64,000 nucleotides of DNA from Paramecium octaurelia. Taxonomy: Eukaryota > Ciliophora > Oligohymenophorea > Peniculida > Parameciidae. The stretch covers positions 310,001 to 374,000 of the forward strand of contig CAJJDP010000028.1 of assembly GCA_905182995.1 (NCBI GenBank), given 5' to 3'. Of the stretch, positions 1-13,965 are shown in pieces. Numbering within the stretch: position 1 is the stretch's first letter; the number at the start of each line of letters is the position of its first letter. A model generated the notes under the pieces. The model was not told the DNA's origin. It ran no database searches and saw nothing but the letters and a program-made list of their open reading frames with translations. The position numbers and the translations under genes were made by a program.

Positions 1-3000
1 TTTGTAAAGTTGTAATTGTAGATGTTTTACCACCTCCAGTAGGACCTACTAGCATCAATCCATGTCTCACTTAGATTGTGTCATATAATTATAAGCATTT
101 ATCAATAAACACCTTTACATTTTATAAATTCTGTTATTAACAACAGATGGTTAAGTCTTCCAATAAATCACCATAAGAATACACTGGCTTTTCAACTCCA
201 GGGAATAAGTCATTAATAATATTCTCAAACAAAGGAAGATCATCCTTTAAAAATTTAGGAACATTAACATCTCTCAATGCTCTTAATAATAATTGCTCTT
301 CATCCATAGTTGGATTTTGTTATTTCAAAATACCAGCAGCGTTAATAACTGATCTGACAGCTCTCATTCCATAATCATAATGGTCTTGAGAACTTAATTA
401 CTCTGAACTCAATTTAAATGTGGCAACCATCTTCTTGGCTAATTCTCTTCCCAATTCAAATCCAAATGAGTAAAACATAATTTCTCCAATTAAAGCGTAA
501 TCTGGAACCATCATAGCTACTCCTCTAAACAATGCTTTTAAGTTATCAGGCAATTCAGTTCTACCAGCATAACCAGGATTCATTGTAATAAACACTGAAA
601 AAGTGGGTTAGATTTTAATAATTGATCCCTCAAATTCTATTTATGGAGTTCCTTTTGCTTTCTCTCCAAACAATACCAATAATTATTATGCAATCACAGA
701 TAGAACTTCAATATTAATTCTATTAAACTCATCAAAACAACACCATGCACCTGCACTTGCTAACCCCTTAAAGAACTTACCGACCATTAAATAATCCATT
801 GAATCAGAACAATTAAACACAACACATTATTTAGCTAAAGCCTTAGCTAAATCCTTGGTTGATTCTGTTTTTCCAGTACCTGCTGGTCCTGCAGGAGCAC
901 CTCCCAAATTTAATTTTAGAGCACCCATCAAAGTCATATAACATTTATCTGTTAAAGGAGTGATCACCAATCTAAGAGTGTTTCCTAAATACTCATAACC
1001 ATATGGGAAATTCGTTTAAACACACTTAACAAAACAATCCTCATTTTCCCAATAATATCTCAATTGACTAATCCATTCAAATGCACTGACATCAGTAACA
1101 TTTTCTTTAAATAATTTCTCCACTACATCCTTTGCATGAACATCAATAACAATCAATGCATTTATAGTAGTTTGCTATTACTTTGTTAACTTTGTTCTTA
1201 CTAATTCAACTAATTTATTGATTTAGGCTTTCAATGTTTTCTCCCAATATTCCATAACACTATTGCTTTTAATAGCTTATTCAACTTCTTTTGTCCATAG
1301 AATTTGAGAGCCATTTAATACACACTATCCAGGATGTAGTTAAACCCACTCATGTCTTAATTTCACTTAATAATCAGAAACACTATTTACTAATGCTTAT
1401 CTCACACTTAATTTCATCATATCTTCAACTTCTCCCATCCAATCTTCCACGTTTTTCTTATTTGGATCTAAAAGCTTAACGAAATTTACTTTTTCGCCTT
1501 CAGCAGAATACATTGCATGAATCTTTTTTGCGTCATCAAATTCAATTGAATTGATATTTTCAAATACCTTTCTTAAATGTGGCTAGACTGCTGTTGGTTC
1601 CTTAGTTTGAGATAAGATTTCTAGTAAATCATCATTAGAAAGAAAATAGAATCTTGCAAATTTTTCTCTTTTCTTTTCCAAATAGTTGTTGAGTTCCTTT
1701 TAAATTATTTCTAAATTTTTATTAGCCTCCTACAATCTTTCCAATAAACCCTCTTAAGTACAAACTCGCAAGACTTGAGCATAAGTTTTAGCCTATGTCA
1801 TAGTATGCTTCCAAGTTTAATCTACTGTTTTGAATTTCTTTGTTTCTGCAGGTAATTATTTTGCAATATCTGGCGAATCAAAAATAGGTTATAGATACAT
1901 CCATTAGGCTTAACATTTACACCATTCTTCTAAAACATCTGAGGTCGTTTTGAGAGTTGTATTCCAATTGTTGATTCTATCTTCAAATGGACCTTTGAAA
2001 GGTGAGAAAGACATAGCTTAAGTATTTACAATATGTTCATCGAGTACTTATTGAATCTCATCATAACCTCTAATAATAAAGGTAATTGATTTGTAAGGCA
2101 ACAATTAAAAGTTGATTCCTTCCCATATAGTCTCCATTTGATCTAACATTGTTTCAATCATATATTCTTTTTGTGCCTTTTCTCCAACTTCAACGCAAAC
2201 ATCAACATTTTACATTAACCCCATTTCTAATACCTTAGTAAAAGTGAATTCACTTTCTGGTTAGGGTTTAACAAATCCAATTCTGTTTTTCAATTCTAGC
2301 CAATGTCTATCCTTCATTCCTTGTTTACGAAGTGCAACCAATAAGGGAACCTTTGGCTTAAATTCCTCAATCTATTGCTTAATTGAAGTAGCAATTTTTA
2401 ATACGCCTTAGAGATCTTTATCTTTGAATTACCTGCAAGATCCAATTAAAATTCTGATAGCCTCTTCAACCCATTTTTCAGCAGCAACAGCATCAATTGT
2501 AGGTAATTCATCCTTCAACCAAGATTCTTAATTAGTAAACCATTAATTAGTAGTTATCCATAAATTGCTGTAAGGTTGAAATTCTCTTTAGAGCATAGTA
2601 ATTTTATTGTAATCAGTTTATTCCTAATCAAATAAGGCCTCTCGAGAATTAAACTTACGAGCTTAGTCTTGGAATTCGGCTAAGTATTTATTAACATCTT
2701 AAGCAGTTTATGCAATTTCTGCATGATTTTTTAGAGCTTAATGCTAACTGAAATTTTGGATGGTCCTTTCTAAATTATCAATACTTTCTTTAAATTCTTC
2801 TTGTGAAACTTTCATCTCATCCTAAAATTTAACCTTCTCCTTTTCCATATCCTTTTATCTTTTAGCAACCAAATCAAAAGTATCTTTGGGACATCCAAAT
2901 ACATACCATTTTCTATCCAAATCTTCTTTTTAAAATCCTCTATAACTAAATTCATCTAATATTTTATAGATATCAAAGCACTTCTAAGTTTCAATTTTCA

Positions 3001-5353
3001 ATTTGTCAACTTCATTGGGTAAATTTTGCATAAACTCCTTGATATCCGTTAATTTCTCAATGTTATTGGGACTCTCTTTAATTTTATTCTATATTCTCTA
3101 ATATTCTTAAAAGATCTCCATTGTCTTCTTTCTTGCCCTCCTTGCAATCATATCGACCAACAATTTGCTAATCATGGAGTATTTCTCACAAAGATACATT
3201 TTAATTTCTCTACATTAAACTTAAAATATTGAAACCTCTACAATATCAGGAATTTAGGTTTTGAGTTCTTCCTCCATCTTATTGTATTTGAATATTTCTT
3301 CCTTAAGTTAATCTATTTCCCAAGGATTGTCATCCATTTCAATTCTTCTAATCTCATCATCAGGATTCATCTATAAAATGGGTTTGAATTTCTCAAATAT
3401 TTTTAAATAATCTTCCAAGGGTTTAATTCCTCTAATCAATTCTTCTCTGATGTGTTCAACCAACAACCAGATCCACTTATTTTCATCTGGAAACTTCTTG
3501 GGTCTTTCATTTGGATTTGGAGTCTAGGGTCTTTCTTTTGGTTTCACTGGAGTTTTAATGAAAGAATCCGTTTTCTATTTATAAAGATCAGTAAGTAATT
3601 TAGGTTCCAAATCAGGTACTTTTGTAATTTCATCAAGAGTCTTGTCAAATAACTGGATGATCATATTAACAAAATTCATGGGAGATGTTGAATAAAGAAA
3701 TTCTTTATCATCGTTAGTTTTAATCATGTCTATTGTAAATATTGGTTTCACTCCAATTACTTAATGTTTATTGATGATATTGGATGGATCATCTACATTG
3801 ACCTCATCAGGAATGAATGATTTCAAATAATTAACAAATCTTTTATAATTGTTTTCTACTAAACTCTGTACAGTATCCTACATCATCAATCTTACAACAG
3901 TTAAGAATCTTTTCAATTTACCAAAGTCATATGTGATCTTATTTGATTCCTTCATATTAAACCATCCTTTGCCAACTCCCGAAAAGTAGGTCTTCATGAT
4001 CTTTAATAAATCCTAAATCCAAGACCCTCTTAAAGAATAAAGCATTTATGAGATTGAACTCTCTTGCACATGTTTAAATTCTTCCAAAACCATCACTTTG
4101 TCTATTTGAAAATTGAAGATCTCAAATTCTTACATCTTATTGCATTCATATCTAATCTCTTATAAGGCTCTAATAACTTCAGTTTTAATAAATAGAGTGC
4201 TGAAACAAAAATCCTTGAAAGTTTCTCTGAAATTCTTAGGATCTATCTAAGTGATTTCCCTTGGGTTATACATCTCTAATTGTTTCTCCTTACTCACTGG
4301 GAACATCCCATAATAAGGTACTTCTTTAGATATATCTTCATCTATTTATAAATTCAATTCTTCATCTTCGTATTCTAAATATCTATCAAAAATGATTTTA
4401 TTCATTGTCCTCATATAATCATAATTAACTTCTGCAATCAAAGCAGTGGTATCTAAATTTTCTAATTTCTTTGTTTTTGCCAATTATTCTAATCTTCGCT
4501 TTTATTCTGTATCTAATTCACTCAAATCTTGGATTGGCATTCCATCAATAAAATAATTATATCTAACTCTGCTGTCAGCAAGTTCTCTATTTTTCAATGC
4601 TGTTCCCAACCTTTTCACAAACTTACGAGGATCTTCAGCATCAAAACAAATATATAATCTATGAGCTTTAAAATCTCTTCCATCTTTTTCCTTTAATTTC
4701 CCATTAAATATGCCATCTTTATATTCAAAAATTTCGCATCTTCTTGCTTCATAAATACCATCTTCCTTCAACAAACAAGTCGCATATAGTTTTCTATTTC
4801 TGCCTTCCTCATCCACTCTTCTTCTAATCCAATCCTCATTTGGATAATCATCATTAGAATTATCATCAAATAGATCAAGTGGTAACCACTGTACTTATGG
4901 GTTTGTCATATTTAAATCAATACCCTATAAATTTCAAATCCATATTCATACTTCTTAATCTAATAACTGCAGTATATTAAATGATGCATAAAGCTTCTGT
5001 TTTCTGTTGATTGCTACTTTTCTTGGAATGTTATCTCCAATCGGCTCATATGGTTCGAGCACTTTTGGCTCCACCACCAATTCCTCAGAAACTTAATTAA
5101 TTATTGATTCCAATACTCTTCTAAATTGAATGTGCTCCAGATAGTCTCGATGTATTTGTAGTTTTCTTTAGTGAATAAGCCTTAGGAACCTTTTATTTCG
5201 TAGTCGTATTTAAAGTTATATCTGGTAGATATGACAAGTCCTGTTGTAATATTTTAACATTACTTAGTACATTACCGAGTTTTCAGGGTTAATCACTTCT
5301 GAGTAGATAGCCCTTTAACGAGTTTGAAAGAACGACATACTAGGTTGTGACAT
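1..5353 (-). CDS. Axonemal dynein heavy chain (DNAH1-like inner-arm type), 5' part; truncated by window edge
   Basis: Motor subunit of an axonemal dynein; its AAA+ ring hydrolyses ATP to slide outer doublet microtubules. The frame is open from ATG at 5353 to the window start when only TGA is stop. One 27-nt intron (4925-4951, GTA...TAG) removes an in-frame TGA. The first ~1,450 residues are the N-terminal tail and linker. Then comes the AAA1 Walker [14 protein letters not shown] (near 880-910), Walker [12 protein letters not shown] (near 735-760), the [18 protein letters not shown] segment (near 550-595) and the AAA2 loop [10 protein letters not shown] (about 10-45), where the window cuts the gene. 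The tail segment [12 protein letters not shown] / [10 protein letters not shown] resembles the DNAH1 branch as I remember it; this subtype call is less sure than the family. AAA3-AAA6, stalk and C-terminus lie outside. DRC1 and LC8 nearby belong to the same machine. Confidence 0.93.
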
Positions 5354-5392
5354 TCCCTCTTAAATAATTTTAAATAAATTTATATCAGGTTG

Positions 5393-7875
5393 TCACATCA
5401 AAATACAATCAAATTCCAAATTAGACAACCAATATTCCCTTGTTTTTGAATATATATCAAAGGCATTTCATCCTTGCATCATTTATCATACATCATAAAA
5501 CTCTTTTCATCTTTTTGATCAATCAAATTACACACCATTTAGTAGATAAATCAATTTCTCTAAATGAATATATATAAATACTTTGCTAATAAATGATTGG
5601 TTATCTGCAAGTAATGCATTAAGGCTTTCACTTTTATGGTTCCTTCTTTAATTATTCATGTTTGACTTCAATATATTATTTTTGGTTAATCCAAATTTCT
5701 AAAAATGTTATTGTTATCGTTTAAACTCATAATAACGATTGCCTCTAATGATTTCTAATTATTAATTAGTAAAACAAATAGTAGCTAAGTATTTTAAGGT
5801 TATAATCAGTTTACCATAAAATGTTCATTATAATAGAGTTTAAACTCCATAATTTAAATTTAGGATTAAGTTTTTGAAGATTTAATTTAGATTGCAATAT
5901 ATATTTTAAATTTTAAATGACGTGAAATTAAAATTACCTACTTGTCTAAATTATCTGTATCGTTTTAAAATTAATTTAATTATTTTTTGAAACTTTCATC
6001 CAAGTATCTGTTCTTTATTAAGTTGATTGATTTATTAAACTCTGGTATTCCAAAATGCCATACTTAGAATTAAAGGTAAAATTCTCTGCAGTTTCATTTA
6101 AAAGAGCGAATTTAAATTTTTACAGTTAATTAGATAAACTTATGGATATGTCTCTTAAATTGGGCTTTTTAAGGCACTTAAGCTTTTTCTCATCCCATAA
6201 TTATAATTTATTCAATTTTTTAACGTCTTATCCGAGACAACCCTCCTTGATTTGGCTAAAGGCAATTATATAAAATTTGGCTTCATTGTTGGCTATTAAT
6301 CTAAATGCCAGGGATTAAAAGATTACACTTGTTATCAAAAGTAATCAGCCTATATCATATCAGGATTATTTAAATTTAGAAAAGATTCTTTTAAATAACA
6401 TAAGATTAATTTAAATATTTTACGAGATGAAAATATATAAGATCATTCAGATATATCTATTTAAGAGCTTAGGTTATGAATAAATTTGTTGAAAATTAAT
6501 TACAGTTGTTATTTTTATTTTTCCCTTTATTAGAATAAACCTTTAATATACTCATATTGCTATAATCCTAAAATTAGAGTTTCTGAGTTATTAATTTCCT
6601 TTGTATCTACCTATTTGAGATGTTATTCTTAATCAGTTGTGACATATAACTTTCTTGTGTATATTTACTCTTATGTTATATCAAAATTAATGATTGGCAT
6701 ATGTTTAAAAGATTCAATGTAGAATAAATTAATAATGGTTGTTAACATTAATATTTAAATTTTACATTTAAGATTATGGTTGAATGATCGATATTTCAAA
6801 TTATTTGCTAACTCAAATAGCTAGATAATGATTCCATTAAATAAAATATATTCACAGCATATTAACTAGGCTTCTAAAAGGCTGAAAGGCGTTTTTAGAA
6901 ATTTCGTTCTTTAAGCTATAAACAACTAAACATATAAATTATTTTCTTTGTATAAAGATTTTGACATAGCTCTTACTACTTCTTTTGGAATTTTCCCTTT
7001 TCTAGTGATTAGTTCTAAATTTTGAAACAGAAATTTTGTAAAACTTAAAGTCCAAATTTATTCTTAATCTTTCTATATTTTTAAGTCCAATAATTTTTCA
7101 TCAGATAATTCTACAAATGTATTTTGAAGATGATATTATATTTTTTTGAGAGAGGGTTCAATCCATTCTCTAAAAGAATTTGATAATGACTCTTTTATTT
7201 TTCTATCATATTTGAAGATATTCTTAAGATTTAATACTTTTTATAATTTATGAATATTGCCTACCCTCTGTAGGCTTGTTTTAGACAAGTTTTTGAGAAA
7301 TAATACAACTAATTTTCCAATTACTTTACATACAATTCTAAATTTTTTAGTGCATATTTTTTAAGGTTTTAAACAGTTAATTTTTGGAAGAATTAATTTG
7401 CAGTTTTAAGAGAAATTTAATGAATTTTGTATACTATTTTTAGCATTTGAAGAAATCGTTGTTGAGCAGTTAGCTATACTTTCATGTTTTACTTCATAAT
7501 CTTCATATTAATTCTTTCTAACAGAATGAGACCTGTCCTTAGATCTAATTATTGACTGTTTTAGAAAACTCTCTTTATAAATAAAAATAATACATTTTAT
7601 TCTTTTTATTTAAATTCATCAATATTATTTCGAAATGAATTCGGAGATACATCTTGCTCTTTTTAATGATTTTGAGATTTAACTTTAGTTATGTAATCAT
7701 TATTCTAATTTAATATATTGCTGCATTTAAATTTTTTCTATCTTTAACTCAACACACTTGGTTATGTTAATTAAGGAATTTAAATTTTTGATGTTTCATT
7801 AACTTAAATCCATGAGTCAAAGATATAATCAAAATAACTTGATTATTTTATTTCTTGAGCCTTTGGATTCTACAT
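5393..7875 (-). pseudogene. Decayed protein-coding gene of unknown family
   Basis: The 5' half reads as a clean gene: ATG at 7875 (MQNPKAQEIKQSSYFDYIFD...), a 23-nt intron after the KEQN codons, then over 350 open codons of ordinary protein composition. Near 6440 the frame meets TGA, with further coding-like sequence after it in the same frame. Coding-like stretches then jump frame repeatedly: near 6330 (into AFRLIANNEAKFY), near 5730 and near 5510. The gene ends in YSKTREYWLSNLEF before TGA at 5393-5395. Introns of the usual size did not repair all breaks in my reading. I infer a gene recently inactivated by small indels, which is common after Paramecium genome duplications. Sequencing errors or missed introns could explain some breaks. 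I recognise no domain. Confidence 0.6.
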
Positions 7876-8458
7876 AATATTTGAATATTAAAATTTTATT
7901 TAATTATTTTAAAGTTATGAATACCTACCTATAAAACCAAAATTAGTGCATTTCGTAGATTTATACCATATTTATAGAAAATGCTAATATTGACTGATTA
8001 ATTTTAGGTTTAGATTCCCATAAAAAAAGATAATTATTTTAATTTCTTATTTAAGACAAATTTAAAACATTAATCTCTTTATTATTAATGTATAGTAAGG
8101 TCTTAAATCCTTAGGTTTATTTATGGAATTATATTTTTCTAATAAATGATAATAATAATTCTCATATGATATAATATATTATTAAATAAAGCTATTATTT
8201 TAATGTAAAAAAATAATATGAAGATCACTTAGTAGAAAATTTTTTATATAATATAATTTGTATCTTTGTAAAAGGATTTTATCTAAAAATTGGAAATCAT
8301 TTAATTATATAAAACAGAATATTTTGAATGAAAGATGATTAATTTATAAGTTGATCAGTAATTATTATGCATTAATAAGACTAGAAAAAAAGACATTTAA
8401 CGTTTGTAAAATAAAATATTACTCAGGGTATATAAATAAAATGTGAAATCACAAAGTC
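7876..8458. other. Intergenic stretch, nothing recognised
   Basis: About 580 bp of very AT-rich sequence between the 3' end of the small minus-strand gene and the start of the decayed gene. TGA is frequent in all frames and I see no RNA gene or repeat. It probably holds the promoter of the decayed gene and the 3' UTR of its neighbour. Confidence 0.5.
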
Positions 8459-9149
8459 TCAAATCAATTTCCGTGAATTCTAAAAAAAACTATTGAATAA
8501 TAATAAATAATTACATTTGAGTTCACTTTCTTGCTATGTAATATTCCTGGCTGACATTGGATTCTTTACCAATGGGGAACTAAGAAAATGATTTGCGATT
8601 TGTTCAAGGCTAACCTTTTTTTAAATGAAATAATCGCTTGATTATTAAGTTTGTTAATTTAATTTGGATTAGTGTTAAAATTGATTGTTAAGTGGATTGT
8701 TTTCTTTTTTATTCTAATTCAAAGATTTAAGATTGAAATCAATATCTTGTTTTATTTAAGTCTTTTTAGTTCTATTCTATTCATCGTCCTTTCTTTTGAG
8801 AATTGGTGAAAATTATGATTCCATTAATTGATCCTTGTATTTCTAAATTGATTTATTTTCAGAAAATTTTAAGTTTGCGCTTTTTGGTGATAAAGATTAT
8901 TAAATATTAATGACTTTTTCTTTGAGTTCTGCCATTCCATCTCGTAGTTTTTGCTGTTTACAAGAACCTAAACAATATTGAAAATTTGAAATTATAACTT
9001 GCAATTAGTTTAATGGTTTCAATGGAAATGTCTTAGGTTTTGCTTTTCATGGCTGAAATTCCAATGATTACTAGGTATTTGATTAGTTTTTGTGAAGGTT
9101 TGAGTTCATAATCTAGCATAAATTGATTCAGTTCTTTAATATTATTCAT
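8459..9149 (-). CDS. Uncharacterised Gln/Lys/Asn-rich protein
   Basis: ATG at 9149 opens MNNIKELNQFMLDYELKPSQ. A 31-nt intron (GTT...TAG) is needed after the IKLIAS codons. The frame then continues through a hydrophilic region (LRDGMAELKEKV, SPILKRKDDEQNRTKK) to SLEQIANHFLSSPLVK and a TGA at 8459-8461. This gives about 215 residues, with no signal peptide or membrane segment. The last exon may carry another intron near 8490-8515, so the C-terminus is uncertain. I recognise no family. Confidence 0.6.
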
Positions 9150-9440
9150 TGCTTAATATTTTTGTTAAATATTATAATAAAATGAAAATTAATTTTTAGA
9201 AGTTCATTGTTACAAATGCTATGAGACATCAATTGGGGAATATTTAGAATTCAATTAAAAAAGGAAATAATTGAGCAGAATATGGTTTTAGGGAGGATTC
9301 AATAAAAATATAAGATGCAATTTAAACTTATTTAATTATAATGAGAGATATTAGAAATAAATTTGTATAAAAAGATATATGATTGAATATTTATATATGA
9401 ATTCATACTAGAAGATTGATGATTATTATATATTTAAGAA

Positions 9441-11745
9441 ATGAAATTGTTTGGCTTTTTGAAAAGACAAGCAATTAATGATGAACATCATATTATTTAC
9501 TCAAATAAGGATGAATATCTTGGTATTTGCAATTATTAATTTTTAAAGGGGAGATGAAAGACAACACGAAGCACGGTAAAGGAACTTATAAGTTTGCTAA
9601 TGGTAACCGATATGAAGGGGAATGGCATTTCAATCAAAAACATGGAACTGGGAAATATTTTTACAGTAGTGGAGAATTGTACATTGGTTAATGGTAGCAT
9701 AACAAGAAGAATGGATATGGACAACATTTCGGAATTTATGGTGATAGATATGTAGGAAACTGGCTTAACAATTGTAAACATGGACGAGGTACAATCTATT
9801 ATGCAGATAACTCAATTTACTCAGGTAATTCTATATAAGTAACTATGAAGGGGAATTCTAAGACAATAAGAAACAGGGTTCTGGATATTTTTACAATGCG
9901 ATTACGAGAGAGCTGACTTATTAATTATATGATAATGATAAATTAAAAGAGTAAAAAGCAGTTGATTAAGTTCCTTGCGATTTTGAAAATGTGTTTTCTG
10001 CGTTTTTAGTGATAGATAATAATAAATTATATCTTCAAACATTACCCAATAATAAGACAGATGAAACACATTAGATTTAGCAGGAAACTTAATAAGTATT
10101 GAATGAGATAGTGGCTCTGAAAGGGAAAAAGAAAAGTATATAAATTTTATATTATATTTTAATTTAATAGTGTAGGAATGGAATAAAGATGAAGTTTGTA
10201 CTTGGTTAGATTACTTAGGATTATCATAATACAAAGAAAAATTTATACAAAATCACATGATAGGAGAGATTTTACATGATCTAACGGATGTTGAATTAAA
10301 AGACGAATTGGGCATTGACATCTCAGCACATAGAAATCTCATCCTTTAGCAAATAAATATACATAAGAAATATTATATCAAAAAAATGGAAGGGTAAATC
10401 CATAGGGCTGATAGTGAAAACTCAGGTGATCAATCATCAAAATATGATTAACTGTATTCGATAATCCAAAAGATTGAACCTGTAGTATTGGAAAGTCCTG
10501 GGATGGAAGTCCTCAAATAAAAGAAATCAAAAAATAAGCGGTCATCTGGAGGGTCGGAAGATAAATTGATATAACCTGAAAAATAGGACCAACAATAAGA
10601 GACTGCAAAGTTCTCACCATAATAGGGAAATTAGGGAACGAATTTAAATGAAGAATCTAATATGGCAGTAAGCAATTATAATATTAATAATGCAACTGGT
10701 TCAGAATTTTCAGATGTGAGTTCTTGCTGTTCTAATGAAAAATAAAAGGATTAGTAATTGGAATCTAGTCAATCTAATTCACCCAGTAAATACAATATGT
10801 TCAAAGAGAAGAATTTATAAGAGAAGCATTAGGAAAAACTAATGAGCTTGTTAAAGAACTTAGGAATCAATGAGAAATTGCTGATTAATTATTAAGAAAT
10901 CAAACAAGGACCTCAGATTGGAAAGGGGAGTTATGGAATTGTTTTTAAAGGAAATTGGCTAGGTTAGGGAGTGGCAATCAAATCTTATTGCTAACGGAAA
11001 GATTAATAAAAACATAAATAATTAATGGCTGATTTTCTTAAAGAAGTTTAAGTTATCTCTAATTTGCGACATCCTAATATAGTTCTTTATATGGGTGTTT
11101 GTATCAAGCGACATAATTTTTACTTAATTACTGAGTAAATAACGATATAATTTTAGATATATGGAAAATGGGAGTTTGTATGATCATATTCATAAAAGGA
11201 AAACTAAAAATCTTAATTTTATTTAAATAATTGAAGACATTACTTTAGGAATGAATAATCTTCATGGTAGAAGAATAATGCATTGTGATTTGAAGTCATC
11301 CAATGTGTTGATAGATTCGAATTGGAATGTAAAATTATGTGATTTTGGTCTTTCAAGGATTAAGAGCAAGAAAACTAAAATTATGATTGGAACACCTCAT
11401 TGGATGGCCCCTGAGATAATGAGAGGAGAACCTTATACTGAGAAATCTGATGTGTATTCATTTGGTATGATTCTATGGGAAATTATTACTGGTAAAATGC
11501 CTTATGAAAATCTTTCTGTTACATAAATTCTGGGAACTGTAGGATGGGGACATACTTAAGTTGAAATTCCTCAATCCAGCAACCCACCTATTTTGGCAAT
11601 TCTAGCAAAGGATTGTCTTAAAAGAGATCCATCCTAAAGACCAACCTTTGCTAAAATTCTAGAACGGATATAAGACAGTCAAAAGCAGAAATGTAAAAAC
11701 AAGGAGAAAGCTAAGAAATACTTAATTGATTTTTTATCTAATTGA
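9441..11745 (+). CDS. MORN-SAM-protein kinase fusion (tyrosine-kinase-like group)
   Basis: A protein of about 730 aa. Residues ~30-160 hold about five MORN repeats (HGKGTYKFANGNRYEGEW, HGTGKYFYSSGELYIGQW, GDRYVGNWLNNCKHGRG), which usually bind membranes or scaffold. Around residues 215-280 is a SAM domain (WNKDEVCTWLDYLGLSQY ... LTDVELKDELGI). After a Ser/Gln-rich linker comes a complete kinase domain: glycine loop IGKGSYGIVFKG, VAIKS lysine, HCDLKSSNVLI catalytic loop, DFGLSR, GTPHWMAPEIM and DVYSFGMILWEI. The catalytic loop and the APE-region wording resemble TKL kinases, so Ser/Thr specificity is likely. Frame-supported introns include 9523-9548 (26 nt), one of 26 nt after the MORN block, one of 35 nt before the SAM domain and one of 22 nt in the kinase (GTAAATAACG...TTTTAG). 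The stop is TGA 11743-11745. Confidence 0.92.
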
Positions 11746-11773
11746 CATTAATATAAATATATTTATATAACTG

Positions 11774-13773
11774 ATGGATTCTAAAAAATAAGCAAAGGGA
11801 TCAGAGTAAGTTTAAAAGAGTCGAGGCAATATTGACATGTTGATTCGTACAAAAAAAGAGGAATTATATACAATCAAATAGAAAAATGATTAAAAATAAA
11901 AGGAAACAAGAGCACAAGAAGAATTCAAAAGGGCTGAAAGGGCAAATAAAATAGAAGATGAAAGCAAAAAGGCTAACTCTAAAAATGCTGAATTGGAACA
12001 AGAATGGTGTAATCTGTAAGAGAAAGATGAATGCGAGGAACTTAATAAATTGATAAATTAATAGAAAGATAAATTTGCATAGATTATGCATGCAAAAGAT
12101 GAATTAATTAAACAATTTCTAGATGAGTTGAATAAGAAGGATGATGATTTTGGTAAAATGATTAAAGAGTAAGCCATTGATATTCAAACTCTAATTTAGA
12201 AAATGAGATCTCAATTTTTTTAATTAAGAGAATGCATACATGAAGATCTAGAATCTATTGAAAATGAATACATAGAAGAAGTATAATAATATATAATCAA
12301 ATTAGAGAGCCAATTTATTGAATAATTATTAAACTGAAATAAGAAATTTATTTGACAAAAGAACCGAAAAGGAAAAATCATTTGTTGATGAGAGAGAAAG
12401 AAAAGAGGAAGAATATACTAAAGACATTGAAAAGTTAAGAATCTAAGGATTGAAATCCTATGCTGAACTCAAAATTTCAATGGAAACAGAAATCTAAAAT
12501 TTGGAAAAGTGCTATGAAGATATGAAAGCACTTTATCAATTGAATACTGAAAAATTAGACTATAATCTCAAAGTGTTAAAGGAAAAATAAATATCGCATA
12601 CACATACACATGATGATCTCAAAAGAAAAGACTAAAATTTAAATAATAGATTGAGAAGTCTAATAAAAGATTATAATGAATTTGATACTAAATTTAAATA
12701 AACAAATAAAGAATTAACTTAGGAATACAAACGTATTACGAGATAGTTTAAAGAGTTATAGAGAAAGTTTAAACATTTTGATAAAGCTGATTAAAAAGCA
12801 TATGCTGATATCCATTCCATGAATGAACTAGAAGTAAGAAAGTTAAAAGCAAAAATTCTTAAATGTGACAAAACTATTCATATTTAATAATTAGGAGTGG
12901 ATTGGGAAGAGCCTTAAGACTAAAAAGAAACCTAAGGTACTTTTTTGTTTAATTAATAGAAAAGTCACAAATTATGGCTGAAGAAGAAGTTCAACTGCCT
13001 TTAAGCGAAGAAAAATTATAAGAAATAGTTGAAATATTAATTGAGGAAGTTGATTTCTTGATTGATGATAAAATGAGGGAAACCTTAGAAAAAGCAGAAT
13101 AATAAGAGATTTCAAGTGTTAAATTGGGAGTCGTAAAGAAATGCCTTAATATTGATTCAATAGATGAAATGCTTATTTTCATTGATGAATTAATTAAAAA
13201 CTGTGAATTAAAAGTCCAGGAAGAGCAACCTTAATAAGAAGCTGTTACTGAGGCTATAAAAAAAGTATAAATTGAATAACCTTAAACTGTTCCAGATGAA
13301 GCTCCTAAAATAAATTATGATACCTTCATTATAAATCAAAACAGCATAATTAACTTTTTGATGCATTGGATGAAAACTAATGAATAGAGAAAGAAACAAA
13401 TTGAAAAAATGTCATCAAGAAGAGCAGCCAAATAAGAAACAGAAAGATAAAAAAAAGAAAGAATTGCAAAGGAAGGCAAAAAGTATTGGGAAAAATTAAC
13501 TCAAGTTCTACCTGAAAAAACTTTTAGAGTTTGGAGGATTCTAGATAAATAATTGAGCAAATATTATGAACTACTTCTGAAAAGATCTAAATTAGTAGAA
13601 GAAACAGGATAAATTCATAATCATAATGAAGAATTAAAAAATCTACTCAATTAATATTTATAAGTATCTCATGATAATTAAATTAGATTAATCATGAATT
13701 AAAAATACCTCCTACAAGATTTTTAAAGTTGGAATAATAATAAGATAATGTCAAATTGCAAAATAGCAAATGA
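11774..13773 (+). CDS. DRC1: Nexin-dynein regulatory complex subunit 1 (DRC1/CCDC164)
   Basis: Coiled-coil subunit of the nexin-dynein regulatory complex, which links neighbouring outer doublets and controls dynein in the axoneme. The protein (about 640 aa) is almost wholly charged heptad sequence. It matches the DRC1 family along its length: KDELIKQFLDELNKKDDDF with QAIDIQTLIQKM in the N-terminal third, YQLNTEKLDYNLKVLKEK in the middle, YKRITRQFKELQRKFKHF, then IHIQQLGVDW. The end is WRILDKQLSKYYELLL ... NHNEELKNLLNQYLQ followed by IPPTRFLKL. Three introns restore the frame: 12281-12305 (25 nt), 12937-12959 (23 nt) and 13664-13686 (23 nt). Without the last one the conserved C-terminus is lost. 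It starts 28 bp after the kinase gene's stop, on the same strand. Confidence 0.93.
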
Positions 13774-13965
13774 CTAAATAGTCAATTAATATAGTAAATA
13801 TAATTTTTAATTTCATTAACTTTTAAATCACTCATTATTGTTTATTTTATTCTTTATCTTAAAATAGTATATCTTTTATTATTCTATATTTGATATAGTC
13901 AAGTTATTTTCAAACGAAATTAGAAAATTAATAATAAATTAAATATTATATATAATTTACACTAA

